Source: JAWKOK01 sp963848115 (GTDB lineage Bacteria; Chloroflexota; Anaerolineae; Caldilineales; Caldilineaceae). Taken from it: 64,000 nucleotides of DNA. The translations under genes were made by a program, and so were the position numbers. Below are positions 27,623-36,417 of this stretch, piece after piece (the stretch's first letter is position 1; every line of letters begins with the position of its first letter). The stretch spans positions 62,001 through 126,000 of the forward strand of contig CAWKCP010000048.1 of assembly GCA_963848115.1 (NCBI GenBank), in the 5' to 3' direction. Below the pieces are notes generated by a model. It saw only the letters and a list, made by a program, of their open reading frames with translations. It was not told the origin of the DNA and did not search any database.

Positions 27623-27955
27623 CTACTGATCGAATGGCCAGGCCGCCCGATCTGCAAGAACTGTCACGTTGGACGCTTGTTGTAGAAACGAGGCAGGCAC
27701 ATCCGGCGTAATCGGACCTCGGAGCGACCGCTGCAAAATGTCCCGCTTGGCCTCCCCGGATACCAGAAGCAGGGTCTGCCTGGCTACCAGCAGAGAGGCC
27801 ATCCCTGCCGTCAATGCGCGACGAGGCACGCGATCACAGCCGCCCAGCTTGGCTGCGGCTGCCAAAATGCTTGCCTCAGCCAGATCGACAGATCGACCAC
27901 ACGGGTCGACGAAGTCGGACCAGTGGAGAGGGCTTCATGGCATCCTTCAACCTCC
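27623..27955 (-). pseudogene. Truncated glucosamine-6-phosphate deaminase/6PGL-like remnant
   Basis: The last 80 or so codons read CDRVPRRALTAGMASLLVAR, LLLVSGEAKRDILQRSLRGP and VPASFLQQASNVTVLADRAA, the conserved C-terminal half of the NagB/6-phosphogluconolactonase fold. Upstream, an in-frame stretch (VDLAEASILAAAAKLGG) continues to about 27955 before a stop. The N-terminal half with the active-site and substrate-binding segments is absent, although the MFS gene ends only about 80 bases away. I read it as a deletion remnant. A fused short piece that would encode HSVLIHGAWHG precedes it, resembling an alpha/beta-hydrolase start, and may be chance. Confidence 0.6.
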
Positions 27956-28033
27956 ACCAGATTGTAGTCACCCAGTCCTTCAGCCATGCCAGGCGCCGTG
28001 AATCAGTACAGAATGCATAGGGGGTCCCCTTTT

Positions 28034-29239
28034 CTAAGTTGTTTGCACTTCAATCGCCCTTGGTTCACCGCCGTAAGCCATCAGAACGGCGAAGACCGCC
28101 AACGCAGCCAAGAGATCGGCCAAGATCAACATCATGGTGACCTGCGGGCCAATGGTTTCGAATAGCTGACCGATGATCCACGGCAAGGTCATGGCCCCGA
28201 CGCTTGCGCCGACCAGAAACCAGCTTGTGACAACCCCGCTCATGGTCATACGCCGTTCGGCCCAAGAGAGCACAGTGGGAAAAATTGAGGCCATGGAGAA
28301 GCCGAGACCTGCCGCCCCGATCCAGACGATCGTGGTTGAGGCGGAGAAAACCAGAATGACGGCCACGCTCGCTATGCAGCCGAGCAGGTCAACGAGCAGA
28401 ATGGTACGCGGTCGAAACCGAGCTGCAATGGGAATACCGATCAATCGCCCCAGCGTCAGCGCACCCCAGAAAGCCGAGGTCAAGTAGGCTGCATTTTCAA
28501 CGGAGGCCAAGTCTAGCGCCACGGCATAAGTGTAGATCCAGCCGCCAAAGCTCACTTCTGCGCCGACGACCAGGGACATAAAGAGTGCAGATAGCCCAAC
28601 CAGGACAAAGTTGACCTGCACTTTGATGCCGTCAACGATCTTGGCCGGTGCATCGGGGCTGGCCAGTTGTGACATGTAGAGTGCCACCGGCAGAATCAGG
28701 AGCGCCAGGAGCCAGTAGGCCCAGGTGATGCCGTCTGTCGAGGCGATGACCCAGGCGACGATGATTGGCGAGAAGAAAGCGCCTACGCCAAAGAAAAAGT
28801 GCAGTGCATTCATATAGGGCCCGACGTCACGACCGTGGACCCAGACCAGCATGGCGTTGCCGCCTACGTCCACATAGGCTTCGCCGATGCCGAGCAGCAG
28901 CAGAATTGCTACCAACAGCCAGAAGATTGCCGTTAGGGGAATCACCGCCATACACCCAGCCATCGCGACGAGCATGACCGCAAATAACAGGTGACCCGGC
29001 ACACGATCATAGAGCCTACCCCCCATGAGCGAGCCAACGAAATAACCGACTGATCGGGCCGTGAAGAGCAGGCTGATCTGCCCCAATTGTGTTTTCGTGT
29101 TGTCAGCGAGCCACGGCAACGTTGGACCCAGGGACGCGGCCACCATGCCGAGTGCGATAAATGCGGCATAGTAACCGGCCGTCGTCGCCATCGGGCTCCG
29201 TGGTTTGGCCTCAGCTATCGAAGATGTGTTTGCTGCCAT
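28034..29239 (-). CDS. Major facilitator superfamily transporter
   Basis: About 401 residues from the ATG at 29239 (MAANTSSIAEAKPRSP); an ATG at 29326 would add 29 residues without membrane character. Twelve membrane segments in two halves, with the MFS loop 2-3 motif as GGRLYDRVPGH. Resembles the FucP/bypass-of-stop-codon-like subgroup, often sugar or drug transporters. The substrate is not defined. Lies just downstream of the lytic transglycosylase gene on the same strand, about 90 bases away, with no visible operon logic. Confidence 0.85.
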   Translation of the reverse strand: MAANTSSIAEAKPRSPMATTAGYYAAFIALGMVAASLGPTLPWLADNTKTQLGQISLLFTARSVGYFVGSLMGGRLYDRVPGHLLFAVMLVAMAGCMAVIPLTAIFWLLVAILLLLGIGEAYVDVGGNAMLVWVHGRDVGPYMNALHFFFGVGAFFSPIIVAWVIASTDGITWAYWLLALLILPVALYMSQLASPDAPAKIVDGIKVQVNFVLVGLSALFMSLVVGAEVSFGGWIYTYAVALDLASVENAAYLTSAFWGALTLGRLIGIPIAARFRPRTILLVDLLGCIASVAVILVFSASTTIVWIGAAGLGFSMASIFPTVLSWAERRMTMSGVVTSWFLVGASVGAMTLPWIIGQLFETIGPQVTMMLILADLLAALAVFAVLMAYGGEPRAIEVQTT

Positions 29240-29329
29240 GTGACCTGCTAGACCTTTGCCTCGGTACCGGGATCTGATCGCAGAAAAGAACATGCATTCT
29301 ATGGAGTCACACCCGCCATTCCTCAAGAC

Positions 29330-32005
29330 TCATGGGGAACCATAGAGTCGTGAGTAATGGTATAGATTAGATAGGATGGCTTGAATATAGACCCGGGGTT
29401 CATTGTAATCAAACAGTTCAACGAAGAGGGCGTCATCATCACCAGAGGTTTGGCGCCAGCGCTCGGCGTTGCCTGGTCCTGCATTGTAACCCGCCAGCGC
29501 TGAGGTCAGGCTGCCGCCCAGATAGTCACGAACCCAAGCCAAGTAGTAGGCTCCGAATTTCAGATTGACGTCGGGTCGATAGACCAGGTCATTGGTGTAG
29601 TTGGGATAGCCCAATCGAGTGGCGATCCATGATCCCGTATCCGGGATGATCTGGGCGAGACCCTGTGCTGCGGCACTGGAACGAGCGCCTTCTTCAAAGA
29701 GACTCTCTTGCCGGATCAGACTGAAATAGAGGTTGGGATCTAGGTTGTTGTTCAATGCTTCCCGCACCACTAACTCTTCGAAGTGGCGTGGGTAAGCGGT
29801 ACGCTGTAGGAAAAGCGGTGTCTCTTCGACCAGGCGTTCTGGGCTTAACTGCATCAGGTAAGTTGCGGCTGAAATGGCGAGTCCGTGGGCGCCCAGGCGT
29901 TCAAACTCCAGCATCAAGGGGTAGAGTATGGTCGGGTCGTCTCGATAGCGTCTATAGACCCGTGTCAACTGACTGATTCCATCGATACGTTGCCCCACAT
30001 CGAGAAGAACCTGGCCGGCGATCAGTTGGGTATCGGTGAGCAGAATCGACGGTAAGACTGAAGGATTTCCCGATGCACCAAATCCATCGATCCATCCAGC
30101 CAACCATTGCTCGGCAAAGGTTCGGCTACCGTCATCGCCGTTCGCCGGTGCAGACCCGGTAATCATCAACGAAATATCATCAATTGCGTTACCTTGCTGC
30201 ATCAAGGGGTCCCGTAACCCATATCCGGCAAGAACGCCATGGTAGATGTCCGGCGCACGATCGACGAGCTGCTGCCAGATTTCATTTCCTGCATTTGGCA
30301 TGCCATTGGCGTGCTGTGCGCGGCCCAGCCAGAATCCAACGGCGTCCCAGCGATAATCGGGGTAATCTCGCTGAAGTCGGCCAAATGTATCCGCAGATTG
30401 ACCATAGAGACCCTTCTGATATGCCCCGATGCCAACAGCATAGAGTGCTGCGGGCGCTCGCTCGCTCTCAGGGAAGGCATCTGCCAATGTTAGAAAATCA
30501 AGGCCTGCCTCTACCTCTTTTCCGCTGTTCAGCGCTAGGAGTGCGCTGCGCCATAGCGCCTCTGGTGCCAATACGTTGCCGCTTTGCTCCCTAGAGAAGG
30601 TGCGATAGGTTCGGTTTGCGGCAACATCATCGCCTGATGCGCTCTCTGCGGCAGCTTTTTCCAGCCATGCCTCCCCAGCACACTCGCACTCTGGATATGC
30701 GCTAATGACACGGTCAAAGTAGGAGATGGCCTCTGCATGGGCGCCCGTACCTGCGTATGCCCGGCCAGCCCCCAGCAACGCGAGAGGGTAACGAACATCT
30801 GTCGCGGACGTGGCCTCGAGAAACGACTCAAAGGCACTGATGGCGGGTATCCACGCCTCAGCGTACACGTCGATGACGCCACGCTGATACAAGTCAAAGG
30901 CTACGTCGCGATTGACCAACTCAATCAGGGCGCTATATGCCGCCCCACTGGTCTGATCCTCCTGAGTCGCGGCCGTCCAGCGCTCAACGGCCCCAGGAAC
31001 ATCGCCCGCTGCAGCAAAAGCCTGGCCGGCGCGAAATTGGATATCCGCACGGTAGTAGGGGCTCTCAGCTACCGCAAGAATTTCGTCATAGGCGGACACT
31101 GCATCCTGATATCGTCCCGTGCTGCTATTCGCCTGAGCCAGAGACTCCAGAGTGAGCACATACGCAACGGTACCATCCCTATCCCGGAGGCCGCCATCGC
31201 TGAGGATGGCGTCAGCAGCGCGGCGATAGGCAGTTGCAGCGGCGTCCAGATCGCCCATTGACTGGTAGGCATTGGCGATTCGCAGCTGGGCAACCTCGCC
31301 CAATTGAGGATAAGTCTCAAGGAAGAGCCAGTATTCTGCGACTGCATCACTGTATCGCCCGATGCTAACAAGAATCTCGGCACGCAGGAAATGTCCTCTG
31401 GCTATGATTTCGTTTTGGGATCCATCCGACAGGTCGGCGGCGTTGATTGCTCCCGGCTCTGCGAGTAAGCGATCAACGACATCTAGGGCTGCAACAGAAC
31501 TGGGATCATCGAATTCCACACGAGCCAGCGCAAGTAGGGCTTCTAGGCGCGTTGCCTGTTCTACATCGGGGGATGTTACCAGTGTTGTTAGAACCTGTCG
31601 TGCCGATGAGTACTCCTGTAGGCGGAGATAATTTTTCCCGTCGGCAAGCTGTTGATCGGGTGCAACCGTAGGACTCGGCGTTGGCGAAAGGATGGGCAGA
31701 GGCGTAGGTGGCAAAGTGGGCGAAAGAGTGGGTGATGGTCCTGATTCCTGCGGCTGGGCCAACGAAAGATCAGGCGTGCTCGTCCAGGTAGGGACAAGCA
31801 CCGCTTGCGGTGTATCACTCGATACCAACCCGGGGCCGATCGGCTCCCCGATGGCGATTGGCGCGATTGTCTCTGTCGCGTCTTTTTCCCTCCTGAAGCA
31901 CCCAGTTAGGAGAGAAGCAACCACAAGCAACAGCAGGGCAATGGTAACCCCGATCGCTTTGCGCTTCAATTGGCGTTCTGGTATCATCCACTCGGCTATC
32001 AACAT
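29330..32005 (-). CDS. Soluble lytic murein transglycosylase-like lipoprotein with TPR superhelix
   Basis: About 891 residues from ATG 32005; ATG 31987 is an alternative. Lipoprotein signal with lipobox LLTGC, then a Pro/Thr/Ser-rich stalk. Many TPR-like helical repeats follow (roughly residues 130-700), and a C-terminal SLT domain with catalytic Glu in IRQES, then AQGLAQIIPDTG, GAYYLAW and AGYNAGPGNAERW. The enzyme would cleave peptidoglycan glycan strands to 1,6-anhydro products from the outer face of the membrane. The layout is like Slt70 with an added membrane anchor and stalk. An extended -10 lies only a few bases upstream of ATG 32005, suggesting a leaderless transcript. Confidence 0.9.
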   Translation of the reverse strand: MLIAEWMIPERQLKRKAIGVTIALLLLVVASLLTGCFRREKDATETIAPIAIGEPIGPGLVSSDTPQAVLVPTWTSTPDLSLAQPQESGPSPTLSPTLPPTPLPILSPTPSPTVAPDQQLADGKNYLRLQEYSSARQVLTTLVTSPDVEQATRLEALLALARVEFDDPSSVAALDVVDRLLAEPGAINAADLSDGSQNEIIARGHFLRAEILVSIGRYSDAVAEYWLFLETYPQLGEVAQLRIANAYQSMGDLDAAATAYRRAADAILSDGGLRDRDGTVAYVLTLESLAQANSSTGRYQDAVSAYDEILAVAESPYYRADIQFRAGQAFAAAGDVPGAVERWTAATQEDQTSGAAYSALIELVNRDVAFDLYQRGVIDVYAEAWIPAISAFESFLEATSATDVRYPLALLGAGRAYAGTGAHAEAISYFDRVISAYPECECAGEAWLEKAAAESASGDDVAANRTYRTFSREQSGNVLAPEALWRSALLALNSGKEVEAGLDFLTLADAFPESERAPAALYAVGIGAYQKGLYGQSADTFGRLQRDYPDYRWDAVGFWLGRAQHANGMPNAGNEIWQQLVDRAPDIYHGVLAGYGLRDPLMQQGNAIDDISLMITGSAPANGDDGSRTFAEQWLAGWIDGFGASGNPSVLPSILLTDTQLIAGQVLLDVGQRIDGISQLTRVYRRYRDDPTILYPLMLEFERLGAHGLAISAATYLMQLSPERLVEETPLFLQRTAYPRHFEELVVREALNNNLDPNLYFSLIRQESLFEEGARSSAAAQGLAQIIPDTGSWIATRLGYPNYTNDLVYRPDVNLKFGAYYLAWVRDYLGGSLTSALAGYNAGPGNAERWRQTSGDDDALFVELFDYNEPRVYIQAILSNLYHYSRLYGSP

Positions 32006-32013
32006 GAGATGCC

Positions 32014-32022
32014 ATTGTAACA
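32014..32022 (-). promoter_or_regulatory. Extended -10 promoter element for lytic transglycosylase
   Basis: Minus strand TGTTACAAT, an extended -10 with no good -35 at 17 bases. The expected start at about 32007 is two bases before ATG 32005. Confidence 0.45.
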
Positions 32023-32165
32023 TTGGTCGCTGCTATCCACTTATTGTCGTCCGATTCGCCCGGGCCACATACACACAGAAAACTGACTGGAAACAGTCGG
32101 CAAGCTCGTTGAGACGTTGCGCCGACTGCCAGAATCCACACATAAAATTCGGTTGGGAAAACCAC

Positions 32166-33662
32166 ATGAGTTCGACACTGCCTGAAAAGTACGAAGTCGT
32201 CGTCGGCATGGAAGTCCATGCTCAAGTCTTGACAAGATCAAAGATGTTCTGCACTTGCGCCACAGACTATGCCGGCTCGCCGCCCAACACGCGTGTTTGC
32301 CCAGTCTGTCTGGGCATGCCAGGCGCATTGCCGGTGATCAACCGGGCTGCGCTGGAGGCAACCATGAAGACCGGTTTGGCGCTCCAATGCGAGATCCCAG
32401 ATCGAGCCATCTTTGCACGCAAGAACTATTCCTACCCCGATCTCCCCAAAGGCTACCAGATTTCCCAGTTCGAGTATCCATCGTGCGTCCATGGCTGGCT
32501 GGAAATCGAACTGCCCGACGGTGAAATCAAGCGCATCGGCATCCGGCGTGCGCATCTGGAAGAAGATACCGGCCGCACCGTTCACGAAGGCGCCTATTCC
32601 TACGTGGACCTGAACCGTGCCGGCGTGCCGCTCATGGAAATCGTCAGCGAAGCAGATATCAACAGCCCCGATGAAGCCTACGCCTACTTGACCAAGTTGC
32701 GCACGATCTTGAGACACCTGGGCGTCAATAGTGGCGACATGGAAAAAGGTGCGCTGCGCTGCGAGCCCAATATCAGCGTGCGCACGTTCGAGCAAAGAGA
32801 GCGGGGCGAGTACGGCACCAAGGTCGAGGTCAAGAATCTCAACAGCTTTCGCTCCGTCCGCAACGCCATCGCCTACGAAATGGAACGCCAGATCGAGATT
32901 CTTGAGTCCGGTGGCGCGGTAGAGCAGGTCAACATGGGCTGGGATGAACAACGCCAGTGCACCGTGCTCCAGCGCAGCAAAGAAGACTCCCACGACTATC
33001 GTTACTTCCCGGAACCGGATCTGCCGCCCATTGCCGTTGATCGTGCCTGGGTGGCCGAGATTGAGGCCACACTACCCGAACTGCCGGACGCGAAACAGAG
33101 ACGCTACGAAGAAGCTTGGGGCGTACGCCACGTCGATGCAGGCATTCTGGCCGGAGAGCGACTGGTGAGCGACTTCTTCGAAGAGGCAGTTGCAGCCTAT
33201 CTCGCCGAATCGACTGTGGAGCACGGCAAACCGCAACAGGTGGCCAACTGGATCACGGGCCAACTATTCCGCCTGCTCTACGCAGATGGAGAGGGGCAAG
33301 ACCTGCGCCAGATCGCCGGCCTCAAGATTCAGCCAAGACAGCTTACCGCATTGCTCACATTGGTGGACAGCAAAATCGTGAACCAGAACACAGGCAAAAA
33401 GGTATTGGACATCATGTACGCCACCGGCGACGACCCCGACGCCATCATTGATCGCGAAGGGCTTGCCATGGTCAGCGACACCTCCGTGATTGACGATGCC
33501 ATAAACGGCGTGTTTGATGCCAATCAGGCCGAGCTGGAACGCTATCGAGGAGGCGAAGAGAGGCTCTTCGGCTTCTTCATGGGCCAAGTCATGCGCGAGA
33601 CAAAAGGCAAGGCCGATCCCGATGCAACCCGCCAACGATTACAGGAGTTATTAAAGGGCTAA
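32166..33662 (+). CDS. gatB: Aspartyl/glutamyl-tRNA amidotransferase subunit B
   Basis: 498 residues; the ATG at 32166 starts the conserved N-terminus (YEVVVGMEVHAQVLTRSKMF). GatB kinase domain with FCTCATDYAG...CPVCLGMPG zinc-site cysteines and NYSYPDLPKGYQISQFE, followed by the helical/YqeY tail domain at the C-terminus (about 350-498). With GatA and GatC it converts Glu-tRNA(Gln) or Asp-tRNA(Asn) to the correct amide-charged form using ATP and glutamine-derived ammonia. gatA and gatC are not in the window. A bidirectional terminator follows. Confidence 0.97.
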   Translation: MSSTLPEKYEVVVGMEVHAQVLTRSKMFCTCATDYAGSPPNTRVCPVCLGMPGALPVINRAALEATMKTGLALQCEIPDRAIFARKNYSYPDLPKGYQISQFEYPSCVHGWLEIELPDGEIKRIGIRRAHLEEDTGRTVHEGAYSYVDLNRAGVPLMEIVSEADINSPDEAYAYLTKLRTILRHLGVNSGDMEKGALRCEPNISVRTFEQRERGEYGTKVEVKNLNSFRSVRNAIAYEMERQIEILESGGAVEQVNMGWDEQRQCTVLQRSKEDSHDYRYFPEPDLPPIAVDRAWVAEIEATLPELPDAKQRRYEEAWGVRHVDAGILAGERLVSDFFEEAVAAYLAESTVEHGKPQQVANWITGQLFRLLYADGEGQDLRQIAGLKIQPRQLTALLTLVDSKIVNQNTGKKVLDIMYATGDDPDAIIDREGLAMVSDTSVIDDAINGVFDANQAELERYRGGEERLFGFFMGQVMRETKGKADPDATRQRLQELLKG

Positions 33663-33826
33663 ACCATTTGGGCGTGAACCCTTCGGCTGTACTCAGCACA
33701 AGTCCCACGACAGAAATCCGGCGCCTCTACCACGGGTAGGATCTGCAAGAGGATTTCGGCTGCGATTCACTTGACGCTCACGATGAAACGATCCCATCGA
33801 CAGTTCTGTTCCCACTGCGGCGCAAC

Positions 33827-33864
33827 AAAAATGCCCGACGCTTCGATAAGCGTCGGGCATTTTT
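33827..33864. terminator. Bidirectional intrinsic terminator between gatB and rpoD
   Basis: AAAATGCCCGACGCTT (33827-33842/3) and AAGCGTCGGGCATTTT pair around CGAT; A and T runs on the two sides allow termination in both directions. It separates convergent gatB and rpoD. Confidence 0.85.
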
Positions 33865-33879
33865 GTTTCACGTGAAACA
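33864..33879. promoter_or_regulatory. parS: parS centromere-like site (ParB binding)
   Basis: TGTTTCACGTGAAACA is an exact match to the well-known Bacillus-type parS 16-mer, a perfect palindrome that ParB/Spo0J binds and spreads from. It sits in the intergenic space between gatB and rpoD. In most bacteria parS sites cluster near oriC, so this window may be origin-proximal. No parA/parB or dnaA gene is in the window, and I saw no second exact copy. Confidence 0.8.
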
Positions 33880-33928
33880 TTCTCAGTAGAGAGCAGTTGT
33901 GGTCGGGAAGGCATACAAGCAGTAAGGT

Positions 33929-35221
33929 CTACAGGTAGTCGCGTAGCTTACGACTTCGGCTTGGATGCCGCAAGCGGCTGAGCGCCTGGGCCTCAATCTG
34001 GCGGATGCGCTCGCGTGTCACACCGAACTTTTTGCCCACCTCTTCAAGGGTGTAACAGTATCCATCAACCAGCCCGAAGCGCAATTGAAGAATACGAACC
34101 TCTCTCGGGGTCAGGCTCTGAAAAATCTCATCGATGACTTCCCGCAGCAGCTGCTGCCCGGCAGCCTCGCTGGGACTATCTGCGTCTTCATCTTCGATGA
34201 AGTCGCCCAGATAGCTATCCTCCTCTTCGCCCACAGGCATTTCCAGACTCAGTGGCCGCTGACTCACACGCATGATGTGCTCCACCTTGCGCGGCGTGAC
34301 CCCGAGCTCCTCAGCGATCTCCTCAGTTGTCGGATCGCGACCCAGCTCCTGGACAAGCTGGCGACTGGTACGCGTCAGCCGGTTGATCTGCTCATACATG
34401 TGGACGGGCACACGGATGGTGCGCCCCTGATCAGCAATGGCACGGGTCACTGCCTGGCGAATCCACCAGGTAGCGTAGGTGCTGAACTTGTACCCACGTC
34501 GATAGTCAAACTTCTTGACAGCACGGATCAGGCCGATGTTCCCTTCCTGAATAAGATCGAGAAAGGGAACGCCCCGTCCCACATATTTCTTGGCAACACT
34601 GACCACTAAGCGGCTATTGGCTTTGATCAGGTGCTCTTGGGCTGACTGTCCGTCACGCACATACCAGAGCAATCGCTCTCGCTCCTCCCAGTCATCCATG
34701 CCATCGGACAAGACCTCACGAGAATCCCGGCCTCTTTCCATGCGCTTGGCCAGAGAGACCTCTTCCGCAGCAGTCAGCAACGGCACACGACCAATCTCTT
34801 TCAGATAGAGGCTGATCGAATCATCGATCTCAATCTGGCTCAGATCAAAAGCGTCTGGCTCGGCATTGTCTTTGTCGTCGTCGCTACTCTTCTCGCTCTC
34901 ATTGTCTTTCGTCTGGCCAACCTGGATTCCTTGATCAAACAGAACGGAAAAGGCGTCTTCAAGCTGATCCATGTTGCTTTCAGCTTCGGGCATGACTTTC
35001 AATACATCGTCGTAGCTGACGAATCCCTGCTTTTTGCCCAAGGTCAAGAGAAATTCAAGGGCTTCTTCAGGGCTCAATGGCTCCTTCTTTTCGCCCTCTT
35101 CGTCCTCTTCCGTTACTACCTTGCTGACGCCATTGCTATGTGCAACGCCGGTGGCGAGGGGCTTGTTCTCAAGCTCCTCTTCCTGCAGTTCCAGAGTCTC
35201 TAGTTGTGCCTTTTTTGTCAT
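33929..35221 (-). CDS. rpoD: Principal RNA polymerase sigma factor (RpoD/SigA)
   Basis: 430 residues. Acidic Lys/Glu-rich N-terminal region with a region 1.1-like segment (about 48-95), region 1.2 (DSISLYLKEIGRVPLLTAAE), region 2 with LDLIQEGNIGLIRAVKKFDY and YKFSTYATWWIRQA for core binding and -10 recognition, regions 3.0-3.2, and region 4.2 helix-turn-helix GVTRERIRQIEAQALSRLRHP for the -35. This is the housekeeping sigma factor, consistent with the TTGACA/TAnnnT promoters found in the window. Convergent with gatB. Confidence 0.97.
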   Translation of the reverse strand: MTKKAQLETLELQEEELENKPLATGVAHSNGVSKVVTEEDEEGEKKEPLSPEEALEFLLTLGKKQGFVSYDDVLKVMPEAESNMDQLEDAFSVLFDQGIQVGQTKDNESEKSSDDDKDNAEPDAFDLSQIEIDDSISLYLKEIGRVPLLTAAEEVSLAKRMERGRDSREVLSDGMDDWEERERLLWYVRDGQSAQEHLIKANSRLVVSVAKKYVGRGVPFLDLIQEGNIGLIRAVKKFDYRRGYKFSTYATWWIRQAVTRAIADQGRTIRVPVHMYEQINRLTRTSRQLVQELGRDPTTEEIAEELGVTPRKVEHIMRVSQRPLSLEMPVGEEEDSYLGDFIEDEDADSPSEAAGQQLLREVIDEIFQSLTPREVRILQLRFGLVDGYCYTLEEVGKKFGVTRERIRQIEAQALSRLRHPSRSRKLRDYL

Positions 35222-35294
35222 ATTCTGTAGACCTTCTTCCGAACGAACTCAAAAAGCGGATGATAATTAATAATAAGAATCAACCTGACGCCGA

Positions 35295-36257
35295 CTAAGG
35301 TAACGCTTCTTTAAAGTCCCAGACGCCATGCTTGCGCCCATAATGACGACTACACTCCGGACAGGAAACGACGTTTTCGTCGAACCGTTCCAATCCATCG
35401 GTTTCGCAACTCGGACAGCGGAACAATAACGCCATCTCATCCGGGCTGAACCCCACATCGGCACGTTGGCGCACACCTGCCACTTCGGCTTTGAGGAATA
35501 CGCTGGGCGCAAGTGGATAGCGACCACCTAGATTGAAGAGCAAGCTATCTGCACGCGCCAACTTGTCTGCAGCGAGCGCACTCTTCAAAACAGGCATACG
35601 AAAATGTGAAACCCCAACCTGGCGTTTCACATCGAATCCCGCTGAGCTAAGTTGCGTCTCCATCCAGGATGGATGAAAGTCAAAGTTAAGTTCCACAAAT
35701 TCAACAGGTTCTTGATCAACCGGCGACCAATTCTGCCGATTGGTCATCCAGCGCAACATAGCCTTAAGATTGCGCTTGTTTGCGTATTCCAACACAGCAA
35801 CACCGTGGGAATGAAGCGAACGTTGCAACTGAACCAATGCAACATTGACTTCGGCAAGATGATGCATCACACGAACCATGACCAATGTGTCCAATACGCC
35901 ACCGGCCAAGGGCAATTCATAGATGTTGCCGGCAACAAAGACGAATCTAGGATCGTCTCCCCAACGTTGGACGGCATCACGCAGCAGAGTACGGCTATAA
36001 TCAAACAGAATAATCTGTTCGTAACCAAGATATAGATTTGCCAGCCGCCCAAAACCGGCGCCGATCTCTGCGATTCGTGGCCCCTTAGGCGGCAGGAGTC
36101 GCTTCAACGCAATTCTCTCGGTTGCATCTTCATAATCGCGACCGCGTCCATCCCAGAAGTCAGTCTGATATTGACTTCCTTCGTAGTCAATGACCGGAAT
36201 TGCATTCGGCGCGCTTGTGTGCGTTCCTGCCAAAATTGATTCTCTCTTCACTCGCAT
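35295..36257 (-). CDS. SAM-dependent methyltransferase with C-terminal zinc ribbon
   Basis: 320 residues. Class I methyltransferase fold: motif I is IAEIGAGFGRL (about residues 62-72), the acidic end of beta 2 is LFDYS, and motif IV-like LVMVRVMHHL follows. The last 45 residues contain two CxxC pairs (CPSC and CPEC) forming a Trm112/zinc-ribbon-like tail, the reverse of the more common N-terminal arrangement. Substrate unknown: related proteins methylate quinones, rRNA or small metabolites. Divergently placed from nothing; it lies upstream of rpoD on the same strand with 73 bases between. Confidence 0.82.
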   Translation of the reverse strand: MRVKRESILAGTHTSAPNAIPVIDYEGSQYQTDFWDGRGRDYEDATERIALKRLLPPKGPRIAEIGAGFGRLANLYLGYEQIILFDYSRTLLRDAVQRWGDDPRFVFVAGNIYELPLAGGVLDTLVMVRVMHHLAEVNVALVQLQRSLHSHGVAVLEYANKRNLKAMLRWMTNRQNWSPVDQEPVEFVELNFDFHPSWMETQLSSAGFDVKRQVGVSHFRMPVLKSALAADKLARADSLLFNLGGRYPLAPSVFLKAEVAGVRQRADVGFSPDEMALLFRCPSCETDGLERFDENVVSCPECSRHYGRKHGVWDFKEALP

Positions 36258-36291
36258 TCGTGCATTTATTCACGCATAGCAAGCAGATGAC

Positions 36292-36320
36292 AAAAAAATG
36301 GCGGGAGTAATTCTCCCACC
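36292..36320 (-). terminator. Intrinsic terminator of DMT transporter gene
   Basis: Minus strand GGGAG, loop AATTA, CTCCC with flanking GC pairs, then CCATTTTTTTG. Located about 100 bases after the transporter stop. Confidence 0.75.
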
Positions 36321-36417
36321 GCTGTTTCCCGCATCTACTTCAAAAAGTATAGCAGTGTTTATGAGCAAATTCAATACCCAGTTTAACATGGTTATTCTAC
36401 AAATTTTGCAATACTGG

